Shown here piece after piece: positions 53,501 through 60,672 of a stretch of 64,000 nucleotides of DNA; position 1 is the stretch's first letter, and every line of letters starts with the position of its first letter. The notes below the pieces were generated by a model. It was not told where the DNA came from. It made no database searches and worked only from the letters and a program-made list of their open reading frames with translations. The position numbers and the translations under genes were made by a program. Source of the DNA: Dimorphilus gyrociliatus. Its lineage: Eukaryota > Annelida > Polychaeta > Dinophilidae. The stretch covers positions 620,001 to 684,000 of the forward strand of contig CAJFCJ010000021.1 in the NCBI GenBank assembly GCA_904063045.1. Reading direction: 5' to 3'.

Positions 53501-56500
53501 TATTGAGCGTCCCAGACAAGCTTGGAAATCTACTTTATCTAAGAATTTGGCACGATAATTCGGGTGAAGGAGATAACGCTAGTTGGTATTTGGATCATAT
53601 AACTATACAAGATGTTCAAACGAAAGAAAAGTCGGATATTTTTTACATTAATTAAATAATTATATTTTATATTTTGTTTTTTAATAAAAAAAAATATTTC
53701 CTTATTATTTTAAAGGTATGTATTTATATGCGATCAATGGCTAGCTGTTGATACTGGAGATGGGCAAATTGAGCGATTATTACCCGCAGCATCCAGAGAA
53801 GAATTAGCCAACTTTCAGTATCTCTTTTATTCATCTACTAAAAAAGATATGACTGATGGTTACTTATGGTTCTCACTTGTATCAAGGCCAACTAGGTCGA
53901 GATTTACTAGGGTACAACGTTTAAGCTGTTGTCTGGCACTCCTTTTCGCAACAATGATAGCCAATGCCATGTGGTAAGTAAAAATTTTCCTTTTCTTCAA
54001 TACTCGACTAAAGAGTCTGAACATGTTAACGCCATCTATCTATCATTCTTTAAACGTATTTTTCTCTTTTGAAAGGTACAAGACGGATAATAACGAAAGT
54101 AATGATAAATCCGTTCAAGTTGTAACGTTGGGACCATTCAGATTTACACCTCAACAAATATTCATATCAATCTCTTCTTCTTTAGTATCTATACCAATAT
54201 CACTATTAATAGTAACGCTGTTTAGAAAGGTAATTCAGCCTAATTTCCGTAAATGTATTATTAATTTATTCCACGAAAATAGAGTGGACCTAAGCCCAAG
54301 AAAAGAAATCCTACCAACGATAGACATAATGCGGAAAATCCCATTTCCCTAAACAACTCTCAAGTTTATGAAATGAAGGTAAACTTGTTTTCTTTTTTTG
54401 TGATTAATCTATTAAAAGTAATAACCAAAATCATGTGTTTACAGAAAACCGATGAAATAACTACGTCCAAATCATCCATATCGAATGATAGAAAGAAAAA
54501 GAAAAAGAAACCATTCTTACTACCTTGGTGGTTTATCTATATAAGTTGGATATTGGTATTTATTACAGTAGCTGCTTCTGGATTTTTTACTCTACTGTAT
54601 AGCTTTGAATGGGGTAGAGAAAAGTCTAGCGAATGGTTAACGGCTTTCCTTCTCTCATTCTTCCAATCTGCTCTCATTATTCAACCTTTTAAAGTTATTA
54701 TTTTAGCTGTTACATTATCAGCTATTTTCCGAAAGCCTAAAGACGAAGATGAAGATGAAGGTGAAAATGATTTGGAAGAGGATGAAATATTAAACGTTTC
54801 AACAAAGAATTCGTACCAACGCTACGGTGTTTCAAGTAAATCTTAATTATATGAAATTCATTTGAATAGATTAACCTATTCAATATAATATTATATAATA
54901 TACTGTAGAAATAGTATAATAGACAATTTTTGGACATTTTTAAGGATTTATCAACAACTTTCTCTAATTAGTTACCCGTATGTAAATTTCTAGCAAATGC
55001 AATTAATCTTGGTAAACAAGTCAATATTTAGAAAATCAGACGAATAAGTTATTTTAATATACAAAAAAAACAAGTCTTTTCTTTTACAGAGCATAGAGTG
55101 CCCTACGAAAACTCAGCTGTAAGACACGATGAATCTAGATTAAAGGAAATGAAGGAAACTAGAGAAAAAGAACTTAAAATGTTTAGTATACTCAAAGAAA
55201 TTTTGGCCTATCTGTTCTATTTAGCCGTTGTTTGTACACTTGGATACGATAATAAGGATACAAGATCATTCCTTTATAAGGATCAAATTCATCAAACATT
55301 CGTAGAAGGAATTGGAAAATTTGGAGCGGTATGTTTTATAATATATACAATAAATTCTCTTATTTAAATATATATATATATATATATATACTGTATAATC
55401 TCATTAATCTCCTCAAAAAAGATAAGAAATTTCGATCACTTCTTCAAATGGACGAATACTACTTTAATACCCGAATTATATTCGAAGCAAGAATACAACG
55501 GCGATCCTGTTCATTGGAGGATTGAATATTTCTTAAATGATGGAGTAAACTATAGAGTAGGATCACCAAGATTGAGACAGGCTAGAGTCGTTAAAAGTAA
55601 TTGATACATCAACAGATAAATTATCTATATACTGTAATAATCATTAATGTATTGTTTTTACGTTTATTCAATTAGACGATTGTTCAATACCCAGTCCAGT
55701 TGAGGCTTTGATAAAAACCTGTTATCCAAGCTATTCAGCTACCAAACACGACGATGCAGCTTATTATCCCCAGTGGGTAAAGGCTCCTAATTCTTCGGCG
55801 GTTGATAAAGATTCACCGTGGAATTATAAAGGAACACTCGAATTAGACGGTCTACCCTACTTTGGAGTGTATTCTGTGTATTCTGGAGGAGGTTTCGTTG
55901 CTAGTTTTGGCGATGAAATAGAACAAGCTATTAGTACAGTTGAAACTTTAAAATCAGATGGGTGGATTGATAGGGGAAGCAGAGCAATTTTTGTCGAATT
56001 TAACGTTCATAACCCGAGTGTAAATCTTTTTTCGGCTGTTAGTTTGGTCCTCGAAATTCCAACGATAGGTTCAATGACTCCAACTGCAGTTATTAAAACC
56101 CTTAGATTGTACAATTACGTTGGTCAAAGAGCCCTGTTCAGATTAATACTTGAAATAATATTCGCCTGTTTCCTCCTCTATTTTCTAGTGGTAGAAGGTA
56201 AAAAGGTAAGAATATCTATATAATTCATTGAATATTTATTATAATCATAAAAAAACAACACTAGCTAAAGAAAATGAAACGCTCCTATTTTACATCCTTT
56301 TGGAGTATTTTGGAAATATTAAATTTAATTGGATCCGTGACGGCAATAGTCCTATATGCCCTTCACTATACCTTCACTCGATTGACTATAAAAAAATTCC
56401 AAGAGAACAAAAGTAATAGATTTTCATAATATATAAATAAACGAATGAATTAATTAATTATTAAATCATTACAGAGAAATTCATTACTTTTGATTATGTC

Positions 56501-57349
56501 GTTAGTTGGGATGAAGCTTTTACTTATTGTCTAGCTTTTATTGTCTTTATTGCTTCCATTAAATTCTTGAAATTGCTAAGATTCAATAGAAAGGTTTAAT
56601 TAATCTATTTATTTTCTCTTTATTCAAAAAAGAATTGAACATGACTATTTTTTTTTTTTAAAAAAAGGTTACTGAACTAATATCAACTTTATCTGTTGCA
56701 ACTAAACCGCTATTATCTTTCTTTGTCTTCTTTATTGTGATTTTCTTATCTTATGCCCAATTTTGTTATTTAATTTTTGGACAAAAATTAAAAGACTATT
56801 CAACTTTTATCACAACAATGGAAACTTTATTTTCAATGATGCTTATGGAATTTGACTTTGAAGGATTGAATTCAGCCAATAAAATAATGGGACCATTCTT
56901 CTTTATTTCTTATATAATCGTTCTCGTATTCGTTGTTATGAATATGCTAATAACTATTCTGAACGAGAGTTTCTATACGTAACTATAACAATTGATTCAG
57001 TTTATTAATACTATTACCTATTATTGTTCACAGAGTTAAATCTTATTCATTGGAAACTTGTACCGATTATCAAATGGTTGACTTCATGATTGGTCAATTT
57101 AAGAAATTGATTGGTTACGATAATTGGTCGATGCCCAGTAAATATTTATTATTTATTATGAAATTGTTAATTGAATAATGTTTTCTTTATAAAGCGATAA
57201 CAAAGAAGAAAAAAGCTAAACCAACAACAACTATGTCGGTTCAATGTGATTTTGACGATTTGGGAAAAATATCAACTGTCTCTAATTCTGGATATGATTG
57301 GTGGACAAATGACCAATCGAATAATTTTAATCGTTATCAGCATTTTTAA
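28794..57349 (+). CDS. Giant polycystin-1-like receptor-channel protein
   Basis: Membrane protein of the polycystin-1 family, read as one continuous gene of about 60 small exons, roughly 16.6 kb of coding sequence and 5,500 residues (human PKD1 has about 4,300). The start encodes a signal peptide (MKFVQKLHLIICLTLFVYNL). Order: Cys-rich modules, WSC, LamG-like modules with inserted C-type lectin domains, fibrinogen-like module, more LamG, PAN, C-type lectin, WSC, seven PKD repeats, REJ, GAIN with GPS, first membrane span, PLAT, ten further spans with the TOP domain and pore. Splice phases agree at every junction I checked, including the lectin-to-WSC junction (39683 to 39760) that could have hidden a gene boundary. 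PLAT plus 11 spans is diagnostic of polycystin-1 rather than polycystin-2. The long N-terminus is unlike vertebrate PKD1, and no LRR region was seen. Mechano- or chemosensory function with a PKD2-type partner is inferred from the family. Confidence 0.93.
29339..30779 (+). other. Polycystin N-terminal Cys-rich modules and first WSC domain
   Basis: Exons 29339-29425 and 29491-29613 encode a small EB/EGF-like Cys-rich unit (CDGDVCTCSQADY; HCLTTCQCKAGFENVGEVCQ). Exons 29689-29832, 29898-30046 and 30135-30357 encode a beta-rich stretch I do not recognise. Exons 30418-30560 and 30623-30779 encode a WSC domain, with RGCVKSRT, DQCSHYCWNLGYLYSEL, CRCGP and CSSSCTRIG. WSC is a carbohydrate-binding module also found in vertebrate PKD1. 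Confidence 0.75.
31473..32855 (+). other. LamG/ConA-like modules 1 and 2 (module 2 first part)
   Basis: Two jelly-roll modules of the laminin-G/pentraxin superfamily. Each has a paired-Cys signature near its middle: CFDLPAQCQSGFSFMFFM in module 1, CNSLCTNGFTLSIWLRI in module 2. Module 1 ends normally with YLDELKISNRLL (exon ending at about 32185). Module 2 stops at NFNSLVIGEE (to 32850), without its last strand, and the reading frame passes directly into a C-type lectin domain. Confidence 0.75.
32863..34299 (+). other. Three tandem C-type lectin domains
   Basis: Domain 1 begins CQQGWEKYGEKCLYVSKTKF. Domain 2 begins NWKHFNGFFYYISTF and contains FFIGMDFNANANKYFWKDG. Domain 3 begins CNFGDYSFNGRCLSV and contains FYIGGHRTVSGGDYYWITG. 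The canonical long-form cysteines are present in part. I see no clear EPN or QPD calcium-sugar motif with WND, so sugar binding is doubtful. Confidence 0.75.
34362..34451 (+). other. Terminal strand of LamG module 2
   Basis: This small exon encodes GTVMEMDDLRLYSSALPDTD and then ITNIYKEQ, the typical closing strand of a LamG/ConA module (DELRIYxRALxxxEIxxLY). There is no module body directly before it, only the three lectin domains. It fits as the missing end of module 2. Confidence 0.6.
34514..38832 (+). other. LamG/ConA-like modules 3-7 with a fibrinogen-like module
   Basis: Modules 3 (34514-35208), 4 (35288-35918), 5 (36657-37320), 6 (37321-38087) and 7 (38149-38832) repeat the Cys-x(5-7)-Cys-x-x-Gly-Phe pattern: CLMSLSSCLGGFSIGFWVKF, CFLNKSNCNYGFSINLNI, CIVNLEACNRGFSLGFWF and CITNPSTCGNGFALAFEFKF. 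In module 4 the pair is split by an intron. Between modules 4 and 5 (35975-36598) is a fibrinogen/contactin-associated-type unit (SCYEYYENGILTNGDYYIDP, then VLVTCEMD). Module 6 carries RRKRSAS (37932 onward), a possible furin site. Confidence 0.7.
38918..40040 (+). other. PAN domain, fourth C-type lectin domain and second WSC domain
   Basis: Exon 38918-39160 encodes a PAN/apple-like unit (GGKRCQDMCKNNDACLSFSI). Exons 39232-39411 and 39481-39683 encode a C-type lectin domain with NWAPKQPD, NCVPIFGGKTASWSMNDC and YYICS. The next exon opens with WSC domain 2 (YKGCFSESLF, then CAEECKTLPEMRYALLKNG, then ERYCGG). Confidence 0.75.
40045..42010 (+). other. Seven PKD repeats within one very large exon
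   Basis: Seven Ig-like PKD repeats of about 90 residues each. Repeats 5 to 7 keep the PKD hallmark as IDFGDG, FSFGDG and WEFGDG; repeat 4 has WYGDG. Most end in a VxN or TN beta-strand motif. The exon carrying them (39760 to about 42748) is nearly 3 kb, much longer than any other exon of the gene. Confidence 0.85.
42330..44834 (+). other. REJ (receptor for egg jelly) region
   Basis: Starts at SPLLPNMEGGSRRTAPNNRD, then SLDASKSYDPDVDNP, the classic start of REJ (disordered Arg/Pro followed by LDAS-SxDPD). It continues through exons at about 42808-42987, 43900-44056, 44132-44315 and 44589-44834 (YDFSVNYPPYNGHC, then CEKWLDEG). An intron of about 900 bases (42988-43899) separates two of them. 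Confidence 0.8.
45421..45822 (+). CDS. Candidate small secreted or surface protein nested in the polycystin intron
   Basis: 133-codon single open frame that I do not recognise. It starts with a plausible signal peptide (MLIINRISILLTYFIIYGIA), continues as an Asn/Ser/Glu-rich hydrophilic middle with several N-x-S/T sites, and ends in a hydrophobic segment (VLIIQLSLWFYLITINMIIN) that could be a GPI-anchor signal or one membrane span. AATAAA follows at 45850-45855. It could instead be an alternative terminal exon of the host gene, since it is on the same strand, but it has its own start codon and leader. Confidence 0.5.
   Translation: MLIINRISILLTYFIIYGIASVELESVNSTIENLENGNERTKSINKHGIIPNDNPLLDSNNNNTRKVGVGLEYSKDLNSSLVSKRTFREKVGAHKAILDTNNESNLSNSCNQVLIIQLSLWFYLITINMIINY
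48389..48512. repeat. Paired long (TA)n microsatellites
   Basis: Two TA tracts (48389-48446 and 48486-48512) separated by about 40 bases, preceded by ATATACAGTATATA. Confidence 0.95.
48563..48988 (-). CDS. Candidate small acidic secreted/GPI-type protein nested antisense in the polycystin intron
   Basis: 141-codon single open frame, unrecognised. It has a strong signal peptide (MEFAKLLLLLSAVLLITLTK), a very acidic middle with Asp/Glu/His/Lys runs (GEKDDDDHDEHD; EDKEDEDEEVEP), a Ser/Gly-rich stretch (STDSGSSQ) and a hydrophobic end (ICWSITSVLLFVFVAIYG) with a GPI-signal look. Its G+C content is above that of the surrounding intron, which supports coding. The TA microsatellites at 48389-48512 lie just past its 3' end. 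The acidic stretch might bind cations, but that is speculation. Confidence 0.6.
   Translation of the reverse strand: MEFAKLLLLLSAVLLITLTKSENKMENGLAIGEGSGEVQMTTFEPDASEIHTKGEKDDDDHDEHDVKHEKVKRVDEVEDKEDEDEEVEPTTVSKVKKLTRPKKEFGSGGNAENHSTDSGSSQICWSITSVLLFVFVAIYGQ
49990..53030 (+). other. Polycystin GAIN region and GPS autoproteolysis site
   Basis: Nine exons (49990 to 53159) encode the helical and beta parts of the GAIN domain. They end in the GPS motif CLCNHLTLFSTSWF (from 52959), with the tripeptide His-Leu-Thr at 52971-52979. The Leu-Thr bond (52976/52977) is the expected self-cleavage point. The Cys residues upstream (SACVFFDEDKESW, then GCKVS) complete the usual four-Cys GPS box. The first membrane span (IHVFVTIIILIVIYFILVVI) follows. 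Confidence 0.85.
50458..50502. repeat. (TTA)n microsatellite in a polycystin intron
   Basis: Near-perfect ATT trinucleotide repeat of about 45 bases directly after the donor site of the exon ending at about 50452. Confidence 0.95.
53239..53715 (+). other. Polycystin PLAT domain
   Basis: Exons 53239-53408 and 53470-53631 encode WGVSPLKDNTATDLYHYQLS, the PLAT/LH2 opening, with VHTGMRKNGGTDSSVFFVLG, and then LYLRIWHDNSGEGDNASWYL. The domain is completed at the start of the next exon (YVFICDQWLAVD). PLAT sits between spans 1 and 2 in polycystin-1 proteins and binds lipid or protein. Confidence 0.9.
53716..57349 (+). other. Polycystin membrane region: spans 2-11, TOP domain and pore
   Basis: Spans 2-6 include LALLFATMIANAMWY, SSLVSIPISLLIVTLF, FIYISWILVFITVAASGFFT and ILAYLFYLAVVCTLGY. 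The extracellular TOP domain (about 55422-56130) contains WNYKGTLELDGLPYFGVYSV, then YSGGGFVASF. Spans 7-11 follow, with S4-like FLKLLRFNRKV and a pore-helix region FSMMLMEFDFEGL (from 56830), then NMLITILNESFY. A short cytosolic tail with DYQMVDFMIGQFKKLIG ends at TAA 57347-57349. I see no coiled coil. Confidence 0.88.
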
Positions 57350-57973
57350 AAATTGAACAAGAGGGGAAAGAAGAAATGAAAATTCACTTGCAAAGACTAT
57401 AATCTATCTTTTTATCTATATCTGAATGAAAATTTAATCACTGCTACTAGCACTTAAGTGTCTTTTGCTATTTTTATCTATCGTTTCCCTTTTTAAACCA
57501 AACATACTCACTTACTGTTTTTTTTCCACTGCAAAATGAAACGAAACAAAAAAATAATAACTAACGAACTGCAAAATACATTGCAGAGAATATATTAGTA
57601 ATATTATCTATATAAACAGATATATTCACTATATACAGTATAATGTAGATTGTTCTAGATATATTCTGTAGAATCTTCTAGAAAGGTTAGAGAATATTAA
57701 AAGAAAACAAACAAACAAGACTTGTTCTTTCATTTATAATAATTTTTATTAAAATTTAAATCTTTCAACATTTCTTCAAAAAAGAAAAAAAGAATCTCAA
57801 ACCAAAAAAACCCAAAATTAAAGGTAAGATGACCTACTTAACTAAGGATACATTATAAAAAAGAAACAATTATTTTCTTTTTACTGTCTTTTTCTTTCTT
57901 TCTTTCGTTTTTGAATTGTTTTTATAAATGAACGTTCAAAATATCTCTTTGAATTTGATAATGTTGAAGTATT
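57350..57973. other. Convergent 3' region between the polycystin gene and Hikeshi
   Basis: About 620 A+T-rich bases shared by two 3' UTRs that face each other. It includes ATATACAGTATA (57631 onward). No gene is seen. Confidence 0.5.
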
Positions 57974-58558
57974 TTAAGATTTCCAGAAATTTGGATCATT
58001 ATCAATCTTTCTTAGGAAATTTTTATACCACCCTTGCAGAGCTGACATTGGGACAAAGGTCTCTGATGCTGCAAAGTGTATTTGCTCCCTTTTAATACTA
58101 AAAGAGGAAATATAGTTAAATAAGTTCTCGCACATCTTGAACGAGAATTCTTGAAAATTCGCTAAGTTTGATGGAACTGTATTACTAGCCGGAGTTTGAT
58201 TATATATTTCTGCTGCACTTTCAATTGCTATACCAAGTTGAGCACAGGTTGACGACATAGCAACAGAATTCATCCCATTACCCGATTCTTTCGGTTTTAC
58301 GCCGCTTATTTTAAACATTGCACTCGGCTTCTCATTGGTTACGTGTCCCAACAAAGTCCAACTTTGCTCGGAACCACTACCAGGCCAGCTAAGATAGATG
58401 GCTGCTCCGTAATTGTCAGGTATTGGTGTTTGTCCGGTCAAAAATACGACAATGTGATGAACATTCTCGTGGTCAGGAATATTGCAGACTATTTGATTTT
58501 CAGATATTTGGACAAGTTCAGTTTGAACCATTTTACCTGGAACAATTACTCCAAACAT
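57974..58558 (-). CDS. HIKESHI: Hikeshi (Hsp70 nuclear import carrier, OPI10 family)
   Basis: Carries ATP-bound Hsp70 into the nucleus during heat stress by binding Hsp70 and FG-nucleoporins. The protein has 194 residues (human 197). Family landmarks are the start MFGVIVPGKMVQTELVQI, HHIVVFLTGQTPIPDNYGAA, WTLLGHVTNEKPSAMFKISG and the end WYKNFLRKIDNDPNFWKS. The frame is open for 45 more codons upstream, but the family begins at MFG, so I place the start at 58558. The whole gene is one exon, although every other recognised full-length gene here is split and the human gene has introns. No disabling change is seen, so it looks functional. Confidence 0.96.
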   Translation of the reverse strand: MFGVIVPGKMVQTELVQISENQIVCNIPDHENVHHIVVFLTGQTPIPDNYGAAIYLSWPGSGSEQSWTLLGHVTNEKPSAMFKISGVKPKESGNGMNSVAMSSTCAQLGIAIESAAEIYNQTPASNTVPSNLANFQEFSFKMCENLFNYISSFSIKREQIHFAASETFVPMSALQGWYKNFLRKIDNDPNFWKS

Positions 58559-59643
58559 CTCTCTGTTTATTTGGGTTAAGCTAATGATATAAGTGTTGGA
58601 AAAGTCACTTGCGGGGAAAAGACTATAGCGATAATACAATAGTTTTAAGTATAAAAGTTGTTTTCGTATTAAATAAGTTCGCAAATTTTCCAAGTTCAGC
58701 CCCTGCTCTCTCCCCTAGACAATACCTAAATGTCGGTGAGTAGTTTTACAGCTGAAATACTACTCAATTACATAAACAGAGCGATCAATAGTGCAACATA
58801 ATGAAATTGTAAACTGGTATAATTTTCAAGTGATAAGGCGGGAAAGACTTTTTTGTTGTCTACAATAAAGATCAGTAAGTCGTAGTCCTAAATAAATGTT
58901 ATTTATCTTTTCTTTTACATTTATTGCAAACATCCGTTAAATTTCAATTTATTAGTAAAGACAGCTGAGCAAACAATTTTTCACCTTCTGCACTAGAAAG
59001 ACCTAGTTATTATTTTGTATACGTGGAAGAACTAGATAATAATTGATTATAGTAGACGTATAGGACTGATTGATTTTAATAATAGAACGAAAGTAGCACA
59101 GTTACTAAACTTGTAGAATCAAGAATCATAAAGAATAAACAACAAAGTGTATTCGTAAGGTCGTTTTAAGAAAAGTAAGAGTTAAGGGGCAGAGAGAGAG
59201 AAACGTCCTGCGGATAGAAAGAAAGTACATATTAAATTGATGCTTGTAAACAATAAACAAACACACAGAATTTTGACCAGCAAAATCGTTCGCTTTTACA
59301 ATGACCCTCTTTAAAATGAAGTAAAAGAAGGATAAATGAAATTATCAGACTGATTACTATTTCTTCTCCTTTTCCCAAAGTTGAAAAAATGATGTGTTGG
59401 CAAGTTCATAGTTTAAAAATCACGAGACGTATATCTAACATAAAATATAGGCTTATAAAAATTATCTTATTTTTTTATTATCAATAGGATTACTTACTGT
59501 TCAAATTCCAATTTCAATCGGCCTTTAGCTTTAATGTAGGACAATTTGTTTTCTTTTTGAGTATCAGACTTGTTTAGTTTTACATTGAAGAAAATTTTGC
59601 TATTTTCTAAACCCTCCCCTTTTAAAGGACTGAAGGGTTAAAA
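58559..59643. promoter_or_regulatory. Divergent intergenic region between Hikeshi and PRXL2B
   Basis: About 1.1 kb between two head-to-head start codons; it must hold both promoters. No coding exon, clear TATA box or heat-shock-element cluster was recognised by eye. Confidence 0.4.
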
Positions 59644-60493
59644 ATGGCTTTAGAAATCATAGGAAAGAAGACCGTGACGAATCCAACGAACAATGAGGTT
59701 AGACGAAATACTTAAATCCTTTGATATTAATTAATTAAACTATTAATTACGGGTGATATAATCAATATTTAGGTCGTTCAACTGGAAGACTTGTGGAAAG
59801 AAAGGAACGTAGTAATATACTTTTTAAGGAGATTTGGATGATCTCTTTGCAGATTATATATTAAACAGGTACGGTATGAAACTAACTATTGGACTGTATT
59901 GTAAAATGCTTTGCTGTATTCTTTTTGGTAGTTATCGGAAGTTGCAAACATTTTAAAAGAGCATAATACAACATTTGTTGTCGTTGGCGTAAGAGAAGCT
60001 GAAAGTAGTTTTAAAAGCTTTGTGGATGGGAAATATTTGGATGGAGGTAATAAACTATTAATTGTTCTAGAAGCTCTTTAACTATTGGGCACTACATCAG
60101 AATGTTAAATACTAAAATCTCTTTCTTTCAGAGGTATATACAGCTCATAGGAGACTCTATAGAGAAATTGGACTTAAAAGATATTCTCTTAAGGAAATTG
60201 GTTGGTATATGTGTACAATGTTCTGTAGAAAAGCGTCTCTTTCCAAAATGGTGAATATTATGAGAAAAAATATTTCCGGTGATTTAAGAGGCGATGGTCT
60301 TCGACTTGGTGGAACATTCGTGGTCAAAGACGGCCATTTAGCTTATAGTCACGTAATGGAAGCCCCTGACGATCATCCAGATGTCGCTACAATATTGAAA
60401 GCCCTTGAAATTCAAACTGCCACTAGCCAAAAAACAATTACACAACAGCCGAAAGTTATCTGTGATGAAGATGTTTGCAAACCGATATATTAA
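59644..60493 (+). CDS. PRXL2B: Peroxiredoxin-like 2B selenoprotein (SelU family; prostamide/PGF synthase type)
   Basis: Thioredoxin-fold oxidoreductase of the PRXL2/FAM213 (SelU) family. Vertebrate PRXL2B reduces prostaglandin H2-type endoperoxides to the F2-alpha form. Four exons join in phase: 59644-59697, 59773-59868, 59932-60046 and 60132-60493, giving 208 residues with one in-frame TGA read as selenocysteine at residue 41 (59839-59841). The redox motif is YFLRRFG-U-SLC, where relatives have FLRRFGCxxC. Downstream landmarks are FVVVGVRE, DGEVYTAHRRLYREIGLKRY and LRGDGLRLGGTFVVKDG, which match PRXL2B better than PRXL2A or 2C. A late Cys pair (CDEDVC) ends the protein. TGA as a real stop would leave only 40 residues, yet the frame continues with family conservation for 167 codons, and a SECIS hairpin lies in the 3' UTR. 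Confidence 0.92.
59839..59841 (+). other. Selenocysteine codon (TGA) in PRXL2B
   Basis: In-frame TGA in exon 2 at the exact position of the N-terminal redox cysteine of the family (U-x-x-C with the Cys codon TGC three codons on). It is flanked by conserved RRFG and by continuing family sequence, and is paired with the SECIS at 60563-60607. Confidence 0.9.
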
Positions 60494-60549
60494 ATAATAT
60501 ATAGATAAAGTGTATATAATGTAAACAGTATCGAAACTCGTTTTCACTT

Positions 60550-60620
60550 AGGTTGAATATTAATGACGTTAAAATGGATAAACCATTTATGGATCCATTT
60601 AACTGATATATATATACGTT
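60550..60620 (+). promoter_or_regulatory. SECIS element, type II, in the PRXL2B 3' UTR
   Basis: Core 5' ATGAC (60563-60567) and 3' CTGAT (60603-60607) frame the non-Watson-Crick quartet. Helix II pairs GTTAAAATGGAT (60568-60579) with ATCCATTTAAC (60593-60603), leaving one bulged A at 60574. The conserved unpaired adenines are A60580-A60582. A 3-bp mini-stem CCA/TGG (60583-60585 with 60590-60592) then closes a four-base loop, which makes it type II. About 12 bases separate the ATGA from the AAA, as expected. Helix I below the quartet is A/U-rich and imperfect. It lies 70 bases past the stop and before the poly(A) signal. Confidence 0.92.
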
Positions 60621-60666
60621 TTTAACTGATATTGTAAACGATTCATGCTGTTAGAAGTAATTAACA

Positions 60667-60672
60667 AATAAA
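60667..60672 (+). terminator. Poly(A) signal of PRXL2B
   Basis: AATAAA about 175 bases past the stop codon and 60 bases past the SECIS, so the SECIS falls inside the mature 3' UTR. Confidence 0.7.

Noticed and set aside
58559-58693. 45-codon N-terminal extension of Hikeshi
   Set aside because: The family starts at MFG; the upstream codons are A+T-driven Leu/Tyr/Arg sequence with no conservation expected.
59839-59841. Stop codon making PRXL2B a pseudogene or truncated gene
   Set aside because: The frame continues with family-specific conservation, splice sites are intact, the TGA replaces the redox Cys, and a SECIS lies in the 3' UTR.
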